Assembly: GCA_003134995.1 (NCBI GenBank)
Contig: PLDC01000018.1
Span: 124,001-188,000 of the forward strand
DNA length: 64,000 nucleotides
DNA from: Acidobacteriaceae bacterium
Lineage (GTDB): Bacteria > Acidobacteriota > Terriglobia > Terriglobales > Acidobacteriaceae
Direction: 5' to 3'
Shown: in pieces, positions 10,501 to 18,816 of the stretch
How the letters are laid out: the number at the start of each line of letters is the position of its first letter
Numbering within the stretch: the stretch's first letter is position 1
Notes under the pieces: generated by a model
What the model saw: only the letters and a program-made list of their open reading frames with translations
Databases searched by the model: none
Told to the model about the DNA's origin: nothing
Made by a program: the position numbers and the translations under genes

Positions 10501-10663
10501 CGGCGGCACGATACGTGTAATTATTGCTGAGATCGGCCGAGCCGACCTTCTGCTCGGTATTCACCATCATCATCAGGCAGATGGCGAACCCGGACAACAG
10601 CAACGTCAATAGGAGGGCCGCGATCAGCGTGAATCCTCGTGAAGCGAATTTTGCGCCAGGCAT
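7580..10663 (-). CDS. Very large PilX-like minor pilin / type IV pilus assembly protein
   Basis: Predicted type IV pilus component (1027 aa). The start at 10663 is chosen because GAGGAG lies 7 nt upstream and gives a short leader: MPGAKFASR, then G^F cleavage and a class III prepilin helix (FTLIAALLLTLLLSG). The PilX-like part covers about residues 1-170 (MMMVNTEQKVGSADLSNNYTYR, AAEGAMEKM). The remaining ~850 residues are Gly/Asn/Thr-rich, with several possible disulfide cysteines, and match no domain I recognise. PilX proteins are normally under 250 aa. It is the last of four minor-pilin genes. The size suggests a fused tip adhesin or a PilY1-like role (inference). Confidence 0.8.
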   Translation of the reverse strand: MPGAKFASRGFTLIAALLLTLLLSGFAICLMMMVNTEQKVGSADLSNNYTYRAAEGAMEKMTSDLATTFQNIQAPTATQICAVSNTPPTWDPTISFTGTDGAYNVTPVTPGAANPCTAPLSPVWGPIQSGPDAGLYAQIIPVTMNVTAQRIVGNTETVSMTRTAEVALIPVFQFGVFCDGDCFFGRSPNLAFAGRVHTNGDLYLGVADGYNLVFGDKISAFGNVIREQMDNGVISAGNDNGGTVMIPTTSGGCATQLGNVASASPSATCVDIATTSLGSVDGSVTGGHASAQFAPWYNVSLGTPYNGYIIDGNGTPPGTTNGPNGTGASDLTLPFVNGTTFPFQIIRRPPPGESTTSLLGGSRLANEAQIRILLSDKEADLHLPGWNGDTTQDVELASMVPASEFVNTAGPFATTGGAQSGILVNGNTYYFGESACGTTGGGSVGHACTNGDTNFIWPPWVPGGTTAAHNTTQAEWPIVNGWLLVEVLNSSTGLWTGVTKEWLQLGFARGLQVPMAPGSAAAQATNTLGTTGSNFLTDHKNAILYFQQTADRNGNGTISAGDAISFTSVANGAITTTPLVNSGANSQYNWYPINLYDAREGENNDVSQPVGTGTANGIINCVELDVGNLRRWLLGQTGTTGNTVNFSTQNGYVLYFSDRRGMQYDPNLAHNPSNILLGAYGFEDVVNYAAGSPFAPNGTLEPVNYNGVSPEDTEQWNDGTVTTYGAVTVGDAFGSLTTTATDVTLPHNPFSPRIQTFTVGRANRVTGARHALKLVDGSLGNLPTMPPGNATNNCAQSVASPTACGGFTVGSENPVYIQGNYNSNCTAAGTADCTPGNATYDPTWNTPPGAEPNHAAAAVIADAVTVLSNNWQDAGQTGALYSGSLVNPINPGGQSVPAVPNNRIAVTTHYRVAIAGGKNIAFLNTTQNPEFSFGMDGGIHNFLRFLEDWGGQTSQQTLNYKGSLVSLYYATYATGTFKCCNTVYNPPNRNYVFDPLFSLPSNLPPGTPMFRNVDNLSYRQNQFARTN

Positions 10664-10727
10664 CGTGTTGCTCCTCATTATTTTCCTCAACAATTTCGGT
10701 CTTCCTTCTGGTGTTATGAAGTTCATG

Positions 10728-11912
10728 TCAGTATGACGATCCAGAAATCGGATACTCCTGTTGTGAAGTCAGATTTCGAGCTGCGATCGATGTCTGCAGA
10801 TCAAGCCCCTGGTAGCCAATACCCTGGTATTTCGCTTGCTGGCTGCGCATGCTCATGTGCAGGATATTGACCTTCGTGATCATGCCGGGGTTGGTGCCTG
10901 CAGGCATCGAGGACTGATTGGCGTCCACGACTCCGGCGTCGTAAACGTCATAACTGAACTTCAGGTAAACCACGTTTTCCGCCACTGGCGCCGGCGCCCT
11001 CCCGCTTTGCAGCCGCATCAAGGTGGGCAAGCCAGTCGCCGGGGGAATCGCCAGATAGTAGGTGACGGCGAGCAGCCGCACCGCAGACACGGGAATCGCC
11101 GTCGACGCCGGCGCTCCGGACCCAACGAACTGTTTGAGACTTCCAGTCACCGCGCCCGGCTGATTGATATGGCCAGGATCGGTCGCGGCGAAGTCGACTG
11201 TGTAACACGCGGTGTTGGTGCCAGTCGGCGCACAAGTGGTCACGACGCTTGTGACCACACCGACGGCGTTCGTGCCCCACAAAATCAGATCTCCCTGCTG
11301 CAAACCGATTACAGCCGCATTCAGAGCTTGGGGCGCGGCTACGCCCGTCGGCAAGATGCACGTACTGGGCAACGGGCTGGGCAACTGAAAAGTTACAACC
11401 GTGCCTGCGGCGTTGATAGAGGACGTGTAGCAGTTCAGAGCAAGACTAACGTCGGCTGAGACGATGGTGATAATGTCCGTCGCGCCCTGGGCCGCGTTGA
11501 TTGTGATTCCAAGATTTGGCCCGGGAATAATTGAATACAGGAAAGGGACGGTAGGAGCCCCGCTCGCAGTGGGATAGGCCACGGGGGCGCCGTTAATGTA
11601 GTTGCAAGTGGTTAAACCGCTGCATGGATAAACGGGCAAGGTTCCAGTGGAGGCGGGCAAGCCCACGGAACTGGTAGACAGCCCTTGTTGTCCCAGTGAG
11701 CCTGCGCCAGCCATGCTGATGTCGCGCTGCAAGATATTGCTGGCGGCGCGAAAGTCCTGCTGCAATTCCGATTTTTGCGAGGTGATCCAGCTGGCCTTCA
11801 TCGCCCGGCTAAACAAGTCTGCCGCCATGACGATCAGCACAGACCCGATGGCAGCGGAGATCATCAACTCCATCAGCGTGAAGCCTCGACTCGAATTGTG
11901 TGCGCGCGCCAT
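10728..11912 (-). CDS. PilW-like type IV pilus minor pilin
   Basis: 394-aa prepilin-like protein. The start at 11912 is preceded by GAGG at about 6 nt and gives the leader MARAHNSSR, G^F cleavage and the helix FTLMELMISAAIGSVLIV, with the conserved Glu at mature position 5. The body, with AASNILQRDISMAGAGSLG near residue 65, is typical of PilW (ILQRDIRMAG-type motif). Cysteine-containing loops follow. Minor pilins prime pilus assembly at the inner membrane and cap the fibre. It is the third gene of the operon, 10 nt after the PilV-like gene and 64 nt before the PilX-like gene. In-frame starts up to 11975 exist but overlap the upstream gene. Confidence 0.87.
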   Translation of the reverse strand: MARAHNSSRGFTLMELMISAAIGSVLIVMAADLFSRAMKASWITSQKSELQQDFRAASNILQRDISMAGAGSLGQQGLSTSSVGLPASTGTLPVYPCSGLTTCNYINGAPVAYPTASGAPTVPFLYSIIPGPNLGITINAAQGATDIITIVSADVSLALNCYTSSINAAGTVVTFQLPSPLPSTCILPTGVAAPQALNAAVIGLQQGDLILWGTNAVGVVTSVVTTCAPTGTNTACYTVDFAATDPGHINQPGAVTGSLKQFVGSGAPASTAIPVSAVRLLAVTYYLAIPPATGLPTLMRLQSGRAPAPVAENVVYLKFSYDVYDAGVVDANQSSMPAGTNPGMITKVNILHMSMRSQQAKYQGIGYQGLDLQTSIAARNLTSQQEYPISGSSY

Positions 11913-11922
11913 CAGTTCCTCT

Positions 11923-12534
11923 CTAGTGGTACGACGAAATCTCTTCTTCAAGTACATAAGATTTGGTCCCTGCATGATTGGGGACCGTGTAGTTGATCGT
12001 GATCGTTACGAGAACCAGCGTTGGGACAGTTGTGCCGTTCTCGAGGAGCGGCGTGATCGTGATCGTTCGCGTGAAGTTTTCGAGCGAGACAACTACGTCG
12101 TCGGCCGTGCCCATGATGCCATCGGGCCCAGGTTCGGTAAGGCACTCGATGCCTGCGTTAGGGCACTCGGCTCCCGCGGCGGTCAGACAAGCCACGTCGT
12201 CGGCGGTATCGAGAATGCCATCGGGCCCGGCACACTTCGGCGACTGGGCGTTAGGCAGAAAGACTCCCGGAGGAGACGCCGTGGTGTTGTTGATGGAAGC
12301 GAACCCAAGCTGCGATGTGTTACGCGCGTTGAAAATACTTTCCATCGCCTCGGATGCCAATTGCCGCGCCAGCATGTCCTCTTGCGAGGTTTGATTGGCG
12401 CCGATGGCATAGCCCAGCGAGGCCAGCGTAGCCAGCATGCCGACGGCAAGCAGCACCATGGCAAACATGGTTTCAATTAGCGAGAAACCCGACTGATCGA
12501 TTTTCCGCGATGACGCAGCCCGCTTGATCTTCAT
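11923..12534 (-). CDS. PilV-like minor pilin with two Asp-rich GPDGI..TADDV repeats
   Basis: 203-aa prepilin-like protein. The start at 12534 overlaps the previous stop as ATGA. The leader ends in QSG^FSLIETMFAMVLLAVG, the class III signal with Glu5 of the mature protein. The segment ANQTSQEDMLARQLASEAME is the usual PilV/GspI helix. The middle holds two near-identical motifs, GPDGILDTADDV and GPDGIMGTADDV, about 33 residues apart. These resemble the DPDGxxGTADD calcium-binding repeats of secreted proteins, so calcium binding is likely but inferred. Acts with the neighbouring minor pilins in pilus assembly. Confidence 0.87.
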   Translation of the reverse strand: MKIKRAASSRKIDQSGFSLIETMFAMVLLAVGMLATLASLGYAIGANQTSQEDMLARQLASEAMESIFNARNTSQLGFASINNTTASPPGVFLPNAQSPKCAGPDGILDTADDVACLTAAGAECPNAGIECLTEPGPDGIMGTADDVVVSLENFTRTITITPLLENGTTVPTLVLVTITINYTVPNHAGTKSYVLEEEISSYH

Positions 12535-13142
12535 GATTGCACCCAGCTCCATACTCCCGCGACCTCTATCAGCGTCCATCCCCGAATACGCCCCGTATAA
12601 CCCCATAAAGTTACGGCCCGTTGGGCCGGAAGCTGTCCTGGAGTTCCGAGATAAACCACGCCATTGTTGACATTGCCGGCGACATCTTGCGCGCTGCCGT
12701 CAGGCTGAAAATAGATCACGGTGCCTCCGCCGGCACCGCTCGGCGGCTGATCGAAATCGAAGATGCTGGTCGCCGTGCCGAAACCGTCTGGAGTCGTGGC
12801 CGAAGTATTCGGCAGGCCCGGCTCCAGATGATACGTAACCTGCGGAGGCAGAGTTGTGGTCAGCAAAACGGTACCTGCTGTCGTGCTTTCGGTGACCGTG
12901 ATGGTGCCTCCGTTTCCAGGTGTCGGGGCGGCAAAGCTTACTACGTAGACTCGCATGTCTGCCGCAGCCTGATCGCGTGCCCGTCGCAATGTAGTCAGCG
13001 TGGTGTTGTAGGCGTCGTTGACCAACTGCTGCTTGAATGTGGTTTGCATCGTCACCGTGACGGCCCCCGCCAGGATCAGCGAAACGCTGATGGCGATTGC
13101 CATCTCCAGCATGGAAAACCCGCTTTGTCTGCTCGATGCCAT
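12531..13142 (-). CDS. GspH/FimT-like minor pilin
   Basis: 203-aa prepilin-like protein, first gene of the minor-pilin operon. The start at 13142 has AGGA a few bases upstream and gives the leader MASSRQSG^FSMLEMAIAISVSLILAG, with Glu5 conserved. A GspH/FimT-type body follows, including TLRRARDQAAADMRVYVVSF and a C-terminal beta region ending VWSWVQS. The family contributes to the initiation complex at the pilus tip. The frame stays open upstream to 13337, but those starts would place about 65 residues before the prepilin leader. The stop overlaps the PilV-like start. Confidence 0.83.
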   Translation of the reverse strand: MASSRQSGFSMLEMAIAISVSLILAGAVTVTMQTTFKQQLVNDAYNTTLTTLRRARDQAAADMRVYVVSFAAPTPGNGGTITVTESTTAGTVLLTTTLPPQVTYHLEPGLPNTSATTPDGFGTATSIFDFDQPPSGAGGGTVIYFQPDGSAQDVAGNVNNGVVYLGTPGQLPAQRAVTLWGYTGRIRGWTLIEVAGVWSWVQS

Positions 13143-13723
13143 AGTTCCTGTCGACGGAGAAGAACTCGATTTCGCGTATTGCACCGCTCGCGATTCTGTA
13201 AATTCCACCCGATTTAAATTGCCGACTCTAAAGCTCATGCTCTCAGCGGCCCACATGGCCACCTGGCACCTCTGTCGAGTGCCGACATTCTTCATCGTAG
13301 GGAGGCGGGGAAGCACCGTCAAAGCACGGCAGTGCAACGCAAAACTATTGGCCTTTTGTAATAGGAATGGTGACTGAGGTCACTGTGTTGACCCCAGTGG
13401 GGTTAGTGGCATTTCAACCGCTTAGGCGGCGCGCCGGGGTGACTCTGGTAACCGCAGAGAGGTTCAAGTCGTAACGGGCGACTGATTCAACAATGGGTTC
13501 ACACGCGGACGAATATGCAAGGAGTGCTGGGAACTCTTCGGAAGTTTTCGCCGGATGACCAGGGTTTGAAGCTGGCGCAAAAGCGGCTGGCAAGGATGCG
13601 ACAGATGATTCTTCTAAAGCCTGCAGCGATCTTTCCCGCAACAGAAGACATTGTCGCCGCATCATAGCTTCGCACTGTGGGCGTCGAATCGCTCGACGCA
13701 AACATAAATCTTAGGAGGTTGAA
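13143..13723. other. Intergenic region between minor-pilin operon and small basic protein gene
   Basis: I see no convincing gene here. It must hold the promoter of the leftward pilin operon. It contains two short perfect dyads, gtgac-tgag-gtcac at 13370-13383 and cccc-agt-gggg at 13392-13402, which could be operators or small hairpins. No clear sigma-54 or sigma-70 promoter was found for the pilin operon. Confidence 0.5.
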
Positions 13724-13954
13724 ATGGCAGGTCGAAAGAGCACCGGTTCAGGCAAGAAATCGAGTGGCCGCAAATATGGCAAGGCGGCCGGTAAATCGGT
13801 TGAGAGTGCGGTGCGCCGCGAAAAGAAAGGTACGCTTCGCTCTGGAAAGGGAGGCAAAGGCGGCGCGGTAAAAAGCCGTAAGCAAGCGATAGCAATTGGT
13901 CTTTCCGAAGCTCGCAAGAAGGGCGCTAAGGTTCCGAAGAAGGCGCAAGCCTAA
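13724..13954 (+). CDS. Small basic Lys/Gly/Ser-rich protein (DUF6496-like)
   Basis: 76-aa very basic protein. A strong AGGAGG lies 6 nt upstream of the ATG. The N-terminal half is Lys/Gly/Ser-rich (AGRKSTGSGKKSSGRKYGKAAGK-like) and the C-terminal half reads SRKQAIAIGLSEARKKGAKVP, the conserved part of a small family I know as DUF6496. The composition resembles histone-H1-like or nucleic-acid-binding tails, but no function is established. It stands alone between the pilin operon and the sigma-54 activator gene, both of which have their own signals. Confidence 0.82.
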   Translation: MAGRKSTGSGKKSSGRKYGKAAGKSVESAVRREKKGTLRSGKGGKGGAVKSRKQAIAIGLSEARKKGAKVPKKAQA

Positions 13955-14022
13955 ATCCTGGCTTTAACGAAAGGGACGCCAGTCGCATCGCGGTGGACTT
14001 GCTGAGACACTCTTTAGCGCTA

Positions 14023-14052
14023 TTGACAGGCTGCCCGCGGGTCGCCTATCAT
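14023..14052 (+). promoter_or_regulatory. Sigma-70-type promoter of the sigma-54 activator gene
   Basis: TTGACA (14023-14028), an 18-bp spacer and TATCAT (14047-14052). Transcription would start near 14060, about 20 nt before the ATG at 14079. The -35 is perfect and the -10 differs in two positions from TATAAT. Confidence 0.7.
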
Positions 14053-14078
14053 GTCGATTGAAATACTAGGGTTTAGAT

Positions 14079-15158
14079 ATGTCTCTCTCGCCTGTTCCGA
14101 AGCCAATTCTAAGTTTTCCCGCCCCTCCTAACGTGCCATTTAGCTCGAGGGCCTCGGCTCTTGTGTTTGAGGACGTTAAATCCCGGGCGCTTCTTGAAAG
14201 GATGCATTTAATCGGGCCGAGCACCGCGAACGTGCTGGTGACTGGGGAAACAGGGACCGGCAAGGAACTCATTGCCCGGCACGTGCATAAGCTGAGCCCG
14301 CGCGCTGACAAACCTTTTGTGGCCGTGAATTGTGGCGCTTTTTCTGAAAGCCTCGTAGAGAGCGAGCTGTTTGGTCATGAGCGAGGCTCGTTTACCGGAG
14401 CGACAGTGTCCCGGGCGGGATGGTTCGAGGCAGCGCGGGGCGGCACGTTGTTCCTGGACGAAATCGGAGATTTACCCTTTGCGATGCAAGTGAAGTTGCT
14501 CCGCGTGCTGCAGGAGCGCCAGGTAGTCCGCCTGGGTTCGCGCACTCCGGTTACGATTGACGTTCGCCTGATCGCTGCGACCAATGTGAATCTGGAAGAC
14601 GCAGTTGCCGCGGGACGCTTCCGCGAGGACCTTTATTACCGGCTTCAGGTTGCCACGCTCCATATTCCTCCGTTGCGCGAACGGCCGGGGGACATTCTTC
14701 CCTTGGCGCAATACTTTCTCGGAATCTATGCAGAACGTTTGGGAATGAAGGATGCGCAACTGAGCGCGGAAGCGATCGACGTCCTGCTTAGCGGATATTC
14801 TTGGCCGGGCAATACGCGCGAACTGGAAAACGTTATTCATCACGCGCTGCTGGTTTGCCGCGAAAATGTAGTGCGATCGGAAGACTTGAGGCTTTCGACA
14901 CTGGGGCTCCGAGCGGCGACCAGCGGATCATCGCAGTCCCTGAAAGGGCTAAAGGACGCTTTACTCGCACTTTTTGAAGATGACCGTCCTAACCTTTACG
15001 GGGAGATCGAGACAGCAATCACGCAGACAGCGTATGAGTTCTGTCATCGCAACCAGGTTCAGACCGCCCGGTTGCTCGGCATTAGCCGGAACATTGTTCG
15101 TGCCAAGCTGATCCAGTGCGGTGAGTTGCCGGCTGGCCGGCAAAATAGCCTACCTTAG
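14079..15158 (+). CDS. Sigma-54-dependent transcriptional activator (AAA+/Fis type, no receiver domain)
   Basis: 359-aa bacterial enhancer-binding protein. It has a short N-terminus of about 30 residues with no receiver or GAF domain. The AAA+ domain carries Walker A GETGTGKE (about 56-63), the sigma-54 contact loop as GSFTGA rather than GAFTGA (about 103), Walker B GGTLFLDE (about 122), and the LRERPGDI sensor region. A C-terminal Fis-type helix-turn-helix ([14 protein letters not shown]) follows. The layout resembles SfnR-type regulators of sulfone/sulfonate use. It is convergent with ssuD, which has its own sigma-54 promoter, so control of the sulfur locus is likely (inference). Without a sensor domain, activity may be set by its amount. 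Confidence 0.93.
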   Translation: MSLSPVPKPILSFPAPPNVPFSSRASALVFEDVKSRALLERMHLIGPSTANVLVTGETGTGKELIARHVHKLSPRADKPFVAVNCGAFSESLVESELFGHERGSFTGATVSRAGWFEAARGGTLFLDEIGDLPFAMQVKLLRVLQERQVVRLGSRTPVTIDVRLIAATNVNLEDAVAAGRFREDLYYRLQVATLHIPPLRERPGDILPLAQYFLGIYAERLGMKDAQLSAEAIDVLLSGYSWPGNTRELENVIHHALLVCRENVVRSEDLRLSTLGLRAATSGSSQSLKGLKDALLALFEDDRPNLYGEIETAITQTAYEFCHRNQVQTARLLGISRNIVRAKLIQCGELPAGRQNSLP

Positions 15159-15180
15159 CTCAGGCGTGAACGCCTCTTGA

Positions 15181-16344
15181 CTAGCTCTGTTGTACTGGCA
15201 CGGGTGCCGCTGTGGCCGTACTCGGCCGGTATTCATTGGCGACCAGTTCTCCGAACGGGCCGGTGACGTTTCCAACTGTTTTCTCCGATCTCGCTGACAC
15301 GGGCAAATGCGGAAACAGCAAGTCAGCCACGCGATACGCCTCTTCGAGGTGCGGATATCCGGAGAGAATGAAGGTTTCAATTCCGAGGTCGGCGTACTCC
15401 TGCATTCGCTTCGCAACCGTAACTGGATCGCCAACCAGTGCGGTGCCGGCGCCTCCGCGAACCAAACCAACGCCGGCCCAGAGATTAGGGCTTACTTCCA
15501 GTTTTTCGCGGCCGCCGCGATGCAGCTCCGCCATGCGGCGCTGTCCCTCGGAGTCGAACCGTGCAAATGTTTTTTGCGCTCTGGCGATTGTGTCGTCGTC
15601 GACATAGCGGATCAGATCATTCGCTGCCGCCCACGCTGCCTGCTCCGTTTCGCGAACAATGACGTGCAGGCGAATGCCGAACCGAACGGAGCGGCCCTGC
15701 TCCTCCGCCAGTCGACGCACGGTTTTAACCTTTTCTTCAACCGCCTGCGGTGGTTCACCCCAGGTGAGATAGACATCGACCTGCCGTGCGGCCAAGCCGT
15801 AAGCAACCTTGGACGATCCCCCGAAATAGAGCGGGGGGTGCGGCTTCTGCACCGACGGATATAAGACCTTTGCATTCTCTACATGAAGATGCTTGCCATT
15901 CAGCGTAATCGCCTTACCGGCCACGGCCTCGCGCCAGATCTGAAGAAATTCCTCCGTCACTTCATAGCGCTCATCGTGAGTGAGAAAAACTCCATCACCG
16001 AGTGCCTCGTCGGGATCGCCGCCCGTAACGACATTGATCAGCAGCCGCCCTTCGGAAAGACGATCGAACGTCGCTGCCATTCGTGCGGCGGACGTGGGCG
16101 AGGTGATGCCGGGACGAATCGCCACCAGAAATTTAAGCTTCGTCGTCGCCGGGACCAGTGTGGATGCCACAACCCACGCGTCTTCACACGACCTGCCAGT
16201 GGGCAACAGTACGCCGTGAAACCCAAGCTGGTCGGCGGCTTGAGCAATCTGCTTCAAATAGCCGTAGTTGACAGTGCGAGCCTGTTCGGAAGAGCCAAGA
16301 TAGCGGCCGTCTCCGTGCGTTGGTAAAAACCAGAACACTTCCAT
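15181..16344 (-). CDS. ssuD: FMNH2-dependent alkanesulfonate monooxygenase SsuD
   Basis: Luciferase-fold enzyme that cleaves the C-S bond of alkanesulfonates to an aldehyde and sulfite using FMNH2 and oxygen. The sequence tracks E. coli SsuD closely: [14 protein letters not shown] at the N-terminus, the active-site region [10 protein letters not shown] (Cys53), YLTWGEPP, and [20 protein letters not shown]. The start at 16344 gives 387 aa, close to the 381 aa of E. coli; an in-frame ATG at 16413 would add 23 residues and overlap the -24/-12 promoter at 16391-16405. No ssuE flavin reductase is seen nearby, so reduced flavin must come from elsewhere. Divergent from the flavoenzyme and ssuACB. 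Confidence 0.95.
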   Translation of the reverse strand: MEVFWFLPTHGDGRYLGSSEQARTVNYGYLKQIAQAADQLGFHGVLLPTGRSCEDAWVVASTLVPATTKLKFLVAIRPGITSPTSAARMAATFDRLSEGRLLINVVTGGDPDEALGDGVFLTHDERYEVTEEFLQIWREAVAGKAITLNGKHLHVENAKVLYPSVQKPHPPLYFGGSSKVAYGLAARQVDVYLTWGEPPQAVEEKVKTVRRLAEEQGRSVRFGIRLHVIVRETEQAAWAAANDLIRYVDDDTIARAQKTFARFDSEGQRRMAELHRGGREKLEVSPNLWAGVGLVRGGAGTALVGDPVTVAKRMQEYADLGIETFILSGYPHLEEAYRVADLLFPHLPVSARSEKTVGNVTGPFGELVANEYRPSTATAAPVPVQQS

Positions 16345-16390
16345 GGTTTCGATCTCTTTCCGGGGAGGACTAAGTTCCACATCAGCTTTG

Positions 16391-16405
16391 GCAATTGTCG
16401 TGCCA
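16391..16405 (-). promoter_or_regulatory. Sigma-54 (-24/-12) promoter for ssuD
   Basis: On the minus strand it reads TGGCACGACAATTGC, matching the sigma-54 consensus TGGCAC-N5-TTGC at every conserved base. Initiation near 16380 gives a leader of about 35 nt before the ssuD ATG at 16344. A sigma-54 activator is encoded next door. Confidence 0.85.
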
Positions 16406-16486
16406 ATAGACAAGTGCGCTCATGTCCATGAATTTCAACTTTTCACGCGGTTACGGGCAATGTCAGGTGGGTCCGTCAGCGGGCGT

Positions 16487-16534
16487 GTGTTGCTATAGCA
16501 ACACGAATTCAACAGGGGTGGTGCTGCAGCAACA
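16487..16534. promoter_or_regulatory. Tandem palindromic activator sites in the ssuD/flavoenzyme intergenic region
   Basis: An 18-bp perfect palindrome, gtgttgctatagcaacac, lies at 16487-16504. A related element with the core TGCT-GC-AGCA lies at 16522-16531. The cores TGCT-N2-AGCA are 31 bp apart centre to centre, close to three helical turns. They lie about 85-135 bp upstream of the ssuD -24/-12 promoter, the usual distance for enhancer-binding proteins. Binding by the adjacent activator is inferred. Confidence 0.65.
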
Positions 16535-16587
16535 ACCGTCGAGATGCGGAGCGCTGCGCAAGATATCCGGCAACACGGAGGGCGGTA

Positions 16588-17793
16588 GTGCTTTCTACAG
16601 TGAATCACATCGCAGTTAGTGTTCCGCCACGGCAGCATGCTTTCGAGATTGCGGATCAATTAGCCGCAACGTTTGCTCAAACCGCCGTGGAACGCGATAA
16701 GCGCGCTGGTACAGCGAAGACGGAGCGAGACTTGTTGCGCGCCAGCGGATTGCTGAACGTGACCATTCCCGCAGGTCTAGGGGGCTGGGGGATGGAATGG
16801 CCGGACACGATGAAGCTTGTGCGCCTCTTTGCCCGTGTCGACAGCTCCATCGCTCATCTGTTCGGTTTTCAACATCTCATGCTCGCGTCCGTGTCACTCT
16901 ACGGATCATGGGCGCAGACCGAAGGACTTTTTTCCGAGACTGTCCGGAACAAGTGGTTTTGGGGAAATGCGCTCAATCCGCTCGACAAGCGGACAAGCCT
17001 GACCTCTAAATGCGGCGTCGGATACCTTATCAACGGACGCAAGAGTTTTTGTTCCGGCGCGGTCGACTCGGACATGCTGATCGTTTCCGCGATTCGCTCG
17101 GTGGACGAGAAGTTCATGGTTGCCGCGATACCCTCGGACCGGCCGGGGATTCGCATTCTCGAGGATTGGGATGCGATGGGCCAGCGGCAAACCGATAGCG
17201 GGACTGTGGAGTTCTGTGAGGTTGCCGCCGGGGTTGAAGAGTTCTTGAAGACGCCGGGCCCACTTGGCAGCGTGAGAGCATCTTTACGCTCGTGCATCGC
17301 GCAGTTAATTCTCAGCAACATTTTCTTAGGAATCGCCGAAGGGGCGCTAGAGGAAGCGCGTAACTACACTTTAGCGCAAACCCGACCGTGGATTGCTTCC
17401 GCAGCGCAGAGCGCCACAGAAGATCCTTATATTCTGGCGAACTACGGCAGCTTCTTTGTGAACCTTCAGGCGGCGCAGGCTCTAATAGATATTGCGGGAG
17501 AGTCACTGCAGCGAGCATGGGAGAGTGGGGACGCGATCACTGAGAACCAGCGCGGCAAGTGCGCGTTGGATGTCGCGACCTCGAAGGTGACCACCACCAG
17601 GGTCGGCCTGGAAATCGCCAACCGCATGTTCGAAGTAATGGGAGCGCGCGCCGCTGCCGGTCCCGCCAGGATCGACCGCTTCTGGCGCAACCTGCGCACT
17701 CACACGCTGCATGATCCGGTCGACTATAAAGTTCGCGAGTTGGGAGACTGGGCCTTGAATCACCAGCTTCCAAAGCCCTCGTTTTATTCGTGA
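16588..17793 (+). CDS. Acyl-CoA dehydrogenase-fold flavin monooxygenase (SfnB/DszC-like), sulfur acquisition
   Basis: 401-aa flavoprotein of the acyl-CoA dehydrogenase fold. GTG start with GGAGGGCGG upstream. An N-terminal helical domain (about 1-120) is followed by a beta domain and a C-terminal helical bundle with DVATSKVTTTRVGLEIANRMFEVMGARA. This is the pattern of DszC/SfnB-type enzymes that use FMNH2 on organosulfur compounds rather than of true acyl-CoA dehydrogenases. Its place directly before ssuACB and opposite ssuD supports oxidation or desulfurisation of an imported organosulfur substrate (inference). The stop lies about 30 nt before the ssuA ATG. Confidence 0.85.
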   Translation: MLSTVNHIAVSVPPRQHAFEIADQLAATFAQTAVERDKRAGTAKTERDLLRASGLLNVTIPAGLGGWGMEWPDTMKLVRLFARVDSSIAHLFGFQHLMLASVSLYGSWAQTEGLFSETVRNKWFWGNALNPLDKRTSLTSKCGVGYLINGRKSFCSGAVDSDMLIVSAIRSVDEKFMVAAIPSDRPGIRILEDWDAMGQRQTDSGTVEFCEVAAGVEEFLKTPGPLGSVRASLRSCIAQLILSNIFLGIAEGALEEARNYTLAQTRPWIASAAQSATEDPYILANYGSFFVNLQAAQALIDIAGESLQRAWESGDAITENQRGKCALDVATSKVTTTRVGLEIANRMFEVMGARAAAGPARIDRFWRNLRTHTLHDPVDYKVRELGDWALNHQLPKPSFYS

Positions 17794-17822
17794 GCACCTC
17801 ACTTAATAAAGGACCTAGATTT

Positions 17823-18806
17823 ATGAGAAATCTTCTACAGGCCAAGTCTCACCGCGCGATCGTAATTGCGATCCTTATGCTGTTGGCTGCGGCGCCGCTC
17901 ACTTTGGCGCAGAACGCCGATAACGTCCTACGCATCGGATACCAGAAATACGGCACCCTCGTGCTGCTGAAAGCGCGCGGCAGTTTGGAGAAAAAGCTCG
18001 CGCCAATGCATGTTGAAGTCAAATGGACCGAATTTCCAGCGGGCCCGCAGTTGCTCGAAGGTTTGAACGTGGGCAGCATCGACTTCGGCATCGCAGGCGA
18101 AGCTCCGCCCATCTTCGCTCAGGCAGCCGGAGCGGATCTGGTTTACGTCGGAAACGAGCCACAGGCTTCCGCTGGTGAGGCCATTGTTGTTCCCAAGGAT
18201 TCACCCATCAAGACAGTTGCTGAACTGAAGGGCAAGAAAGTGGCACTCAACAAAGGCTCGAATGTTCACTTTCTGCTGGTCAAACTGCTGGAGAAAGCAG
18301 GGGTCAACTACAAAGATATCGATACGATTTTCCTGACGCCGGCTGATGCGCGAGCCGCCTTCGAGCGCGGCAGTGTCGATGCGTGGGTGATCTGGGAGCC
18401 GTTCCTGGCCGCGGCTCAGAGGCAAACCGGCGCTCGCATTCTTGCCGACGGCAATGGTGTTGTCAGCAATCACCAATTCTTTTTGGCTTCGCGATCTTAT
18501 GCGTCCAAGCGCGCAGATGTGGTCGCGATCGTTCTGCAAGAATTGGCCGCCGTGGATCAGTGGGCGAAGGCGAATCAGAAGGAGGCTGCCATCGCTCTGG
18601 AACCGCAGATGGGTTTGGATCGAGGCACGCTGGAACTGGCCCTGTCGCGAAACGGCTTCGGAGTAACGCCAGTGAGCGATGCCGTGCTGGCGGAACAACA
18701 AAGAATTGCGGACACTTTCTTCGATCTCAAGTTGATCCCCAAGCACATCAATGTGCGCGACGCGACGCTGCCGGGAATGTCGACCGGAACCCAGGCCCAG
18801 CGCTGA
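17823..18806 (+). CDS. ssuA: Aliphatic sulfonate ABC transporter substrate-binding protein SsuA
   Basis: Periplasmic binding protein (327 aa) of the SsuA/TauA family. The signal peptide is MRNLLQAKSHR followed by a hydrophobic core ending TLAQ. The mature start VLRIGYQKYGTLVLLKARG and the segments LEGLNVGSIDFGIAGEAPP and GSVDAWVIWEPF are characteristic. The ATG at 17823 has AAAGGA upstream; an in-frame GTG at 17790 would overlap the previous gene and weaken the signal peptide. Delivers sulfonates to SsuC/SsuB. Confidence 0.94.
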   Translation: MRNLLQAKSHRAIVIAILMLLAAAPLTLAQNADNVLRIGYQKYGTLVLLKARGSLEKKLAPMHVEVKWTEFPAGPQLLEGLNVGSIDFGIAGEAPPIFAQAAGADLVYVGNEPQASAGEAIVVPKDSPIKTVAELKGKKVALNKGSNVHFLLVKLLEKAGVNYKDIDTIFLTPADARAAFERGSVDAWVIWEPFLAAAQRQTGARILADGNGVVSNHQFFLASRSYASKRADVVAIVLQELAAVDQWAKANQKEAAIALEPQMGLDRGTLELALSRNGFGVTPVSDAVLAEQQRIADTFFDLKLIPKHINVRDATLPGMSTGTQAQR

Positions 18807-18816
18807 GCGAGGAATT

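Noticed and set aside
13407-13422. Possible sigma-54 promoter (TGGCATTTCAACCGCT)
   Set aside because: The -12 half is weak (CCGC rather than TTGC) and it lies about 300 bp before the nearest downstream gene.
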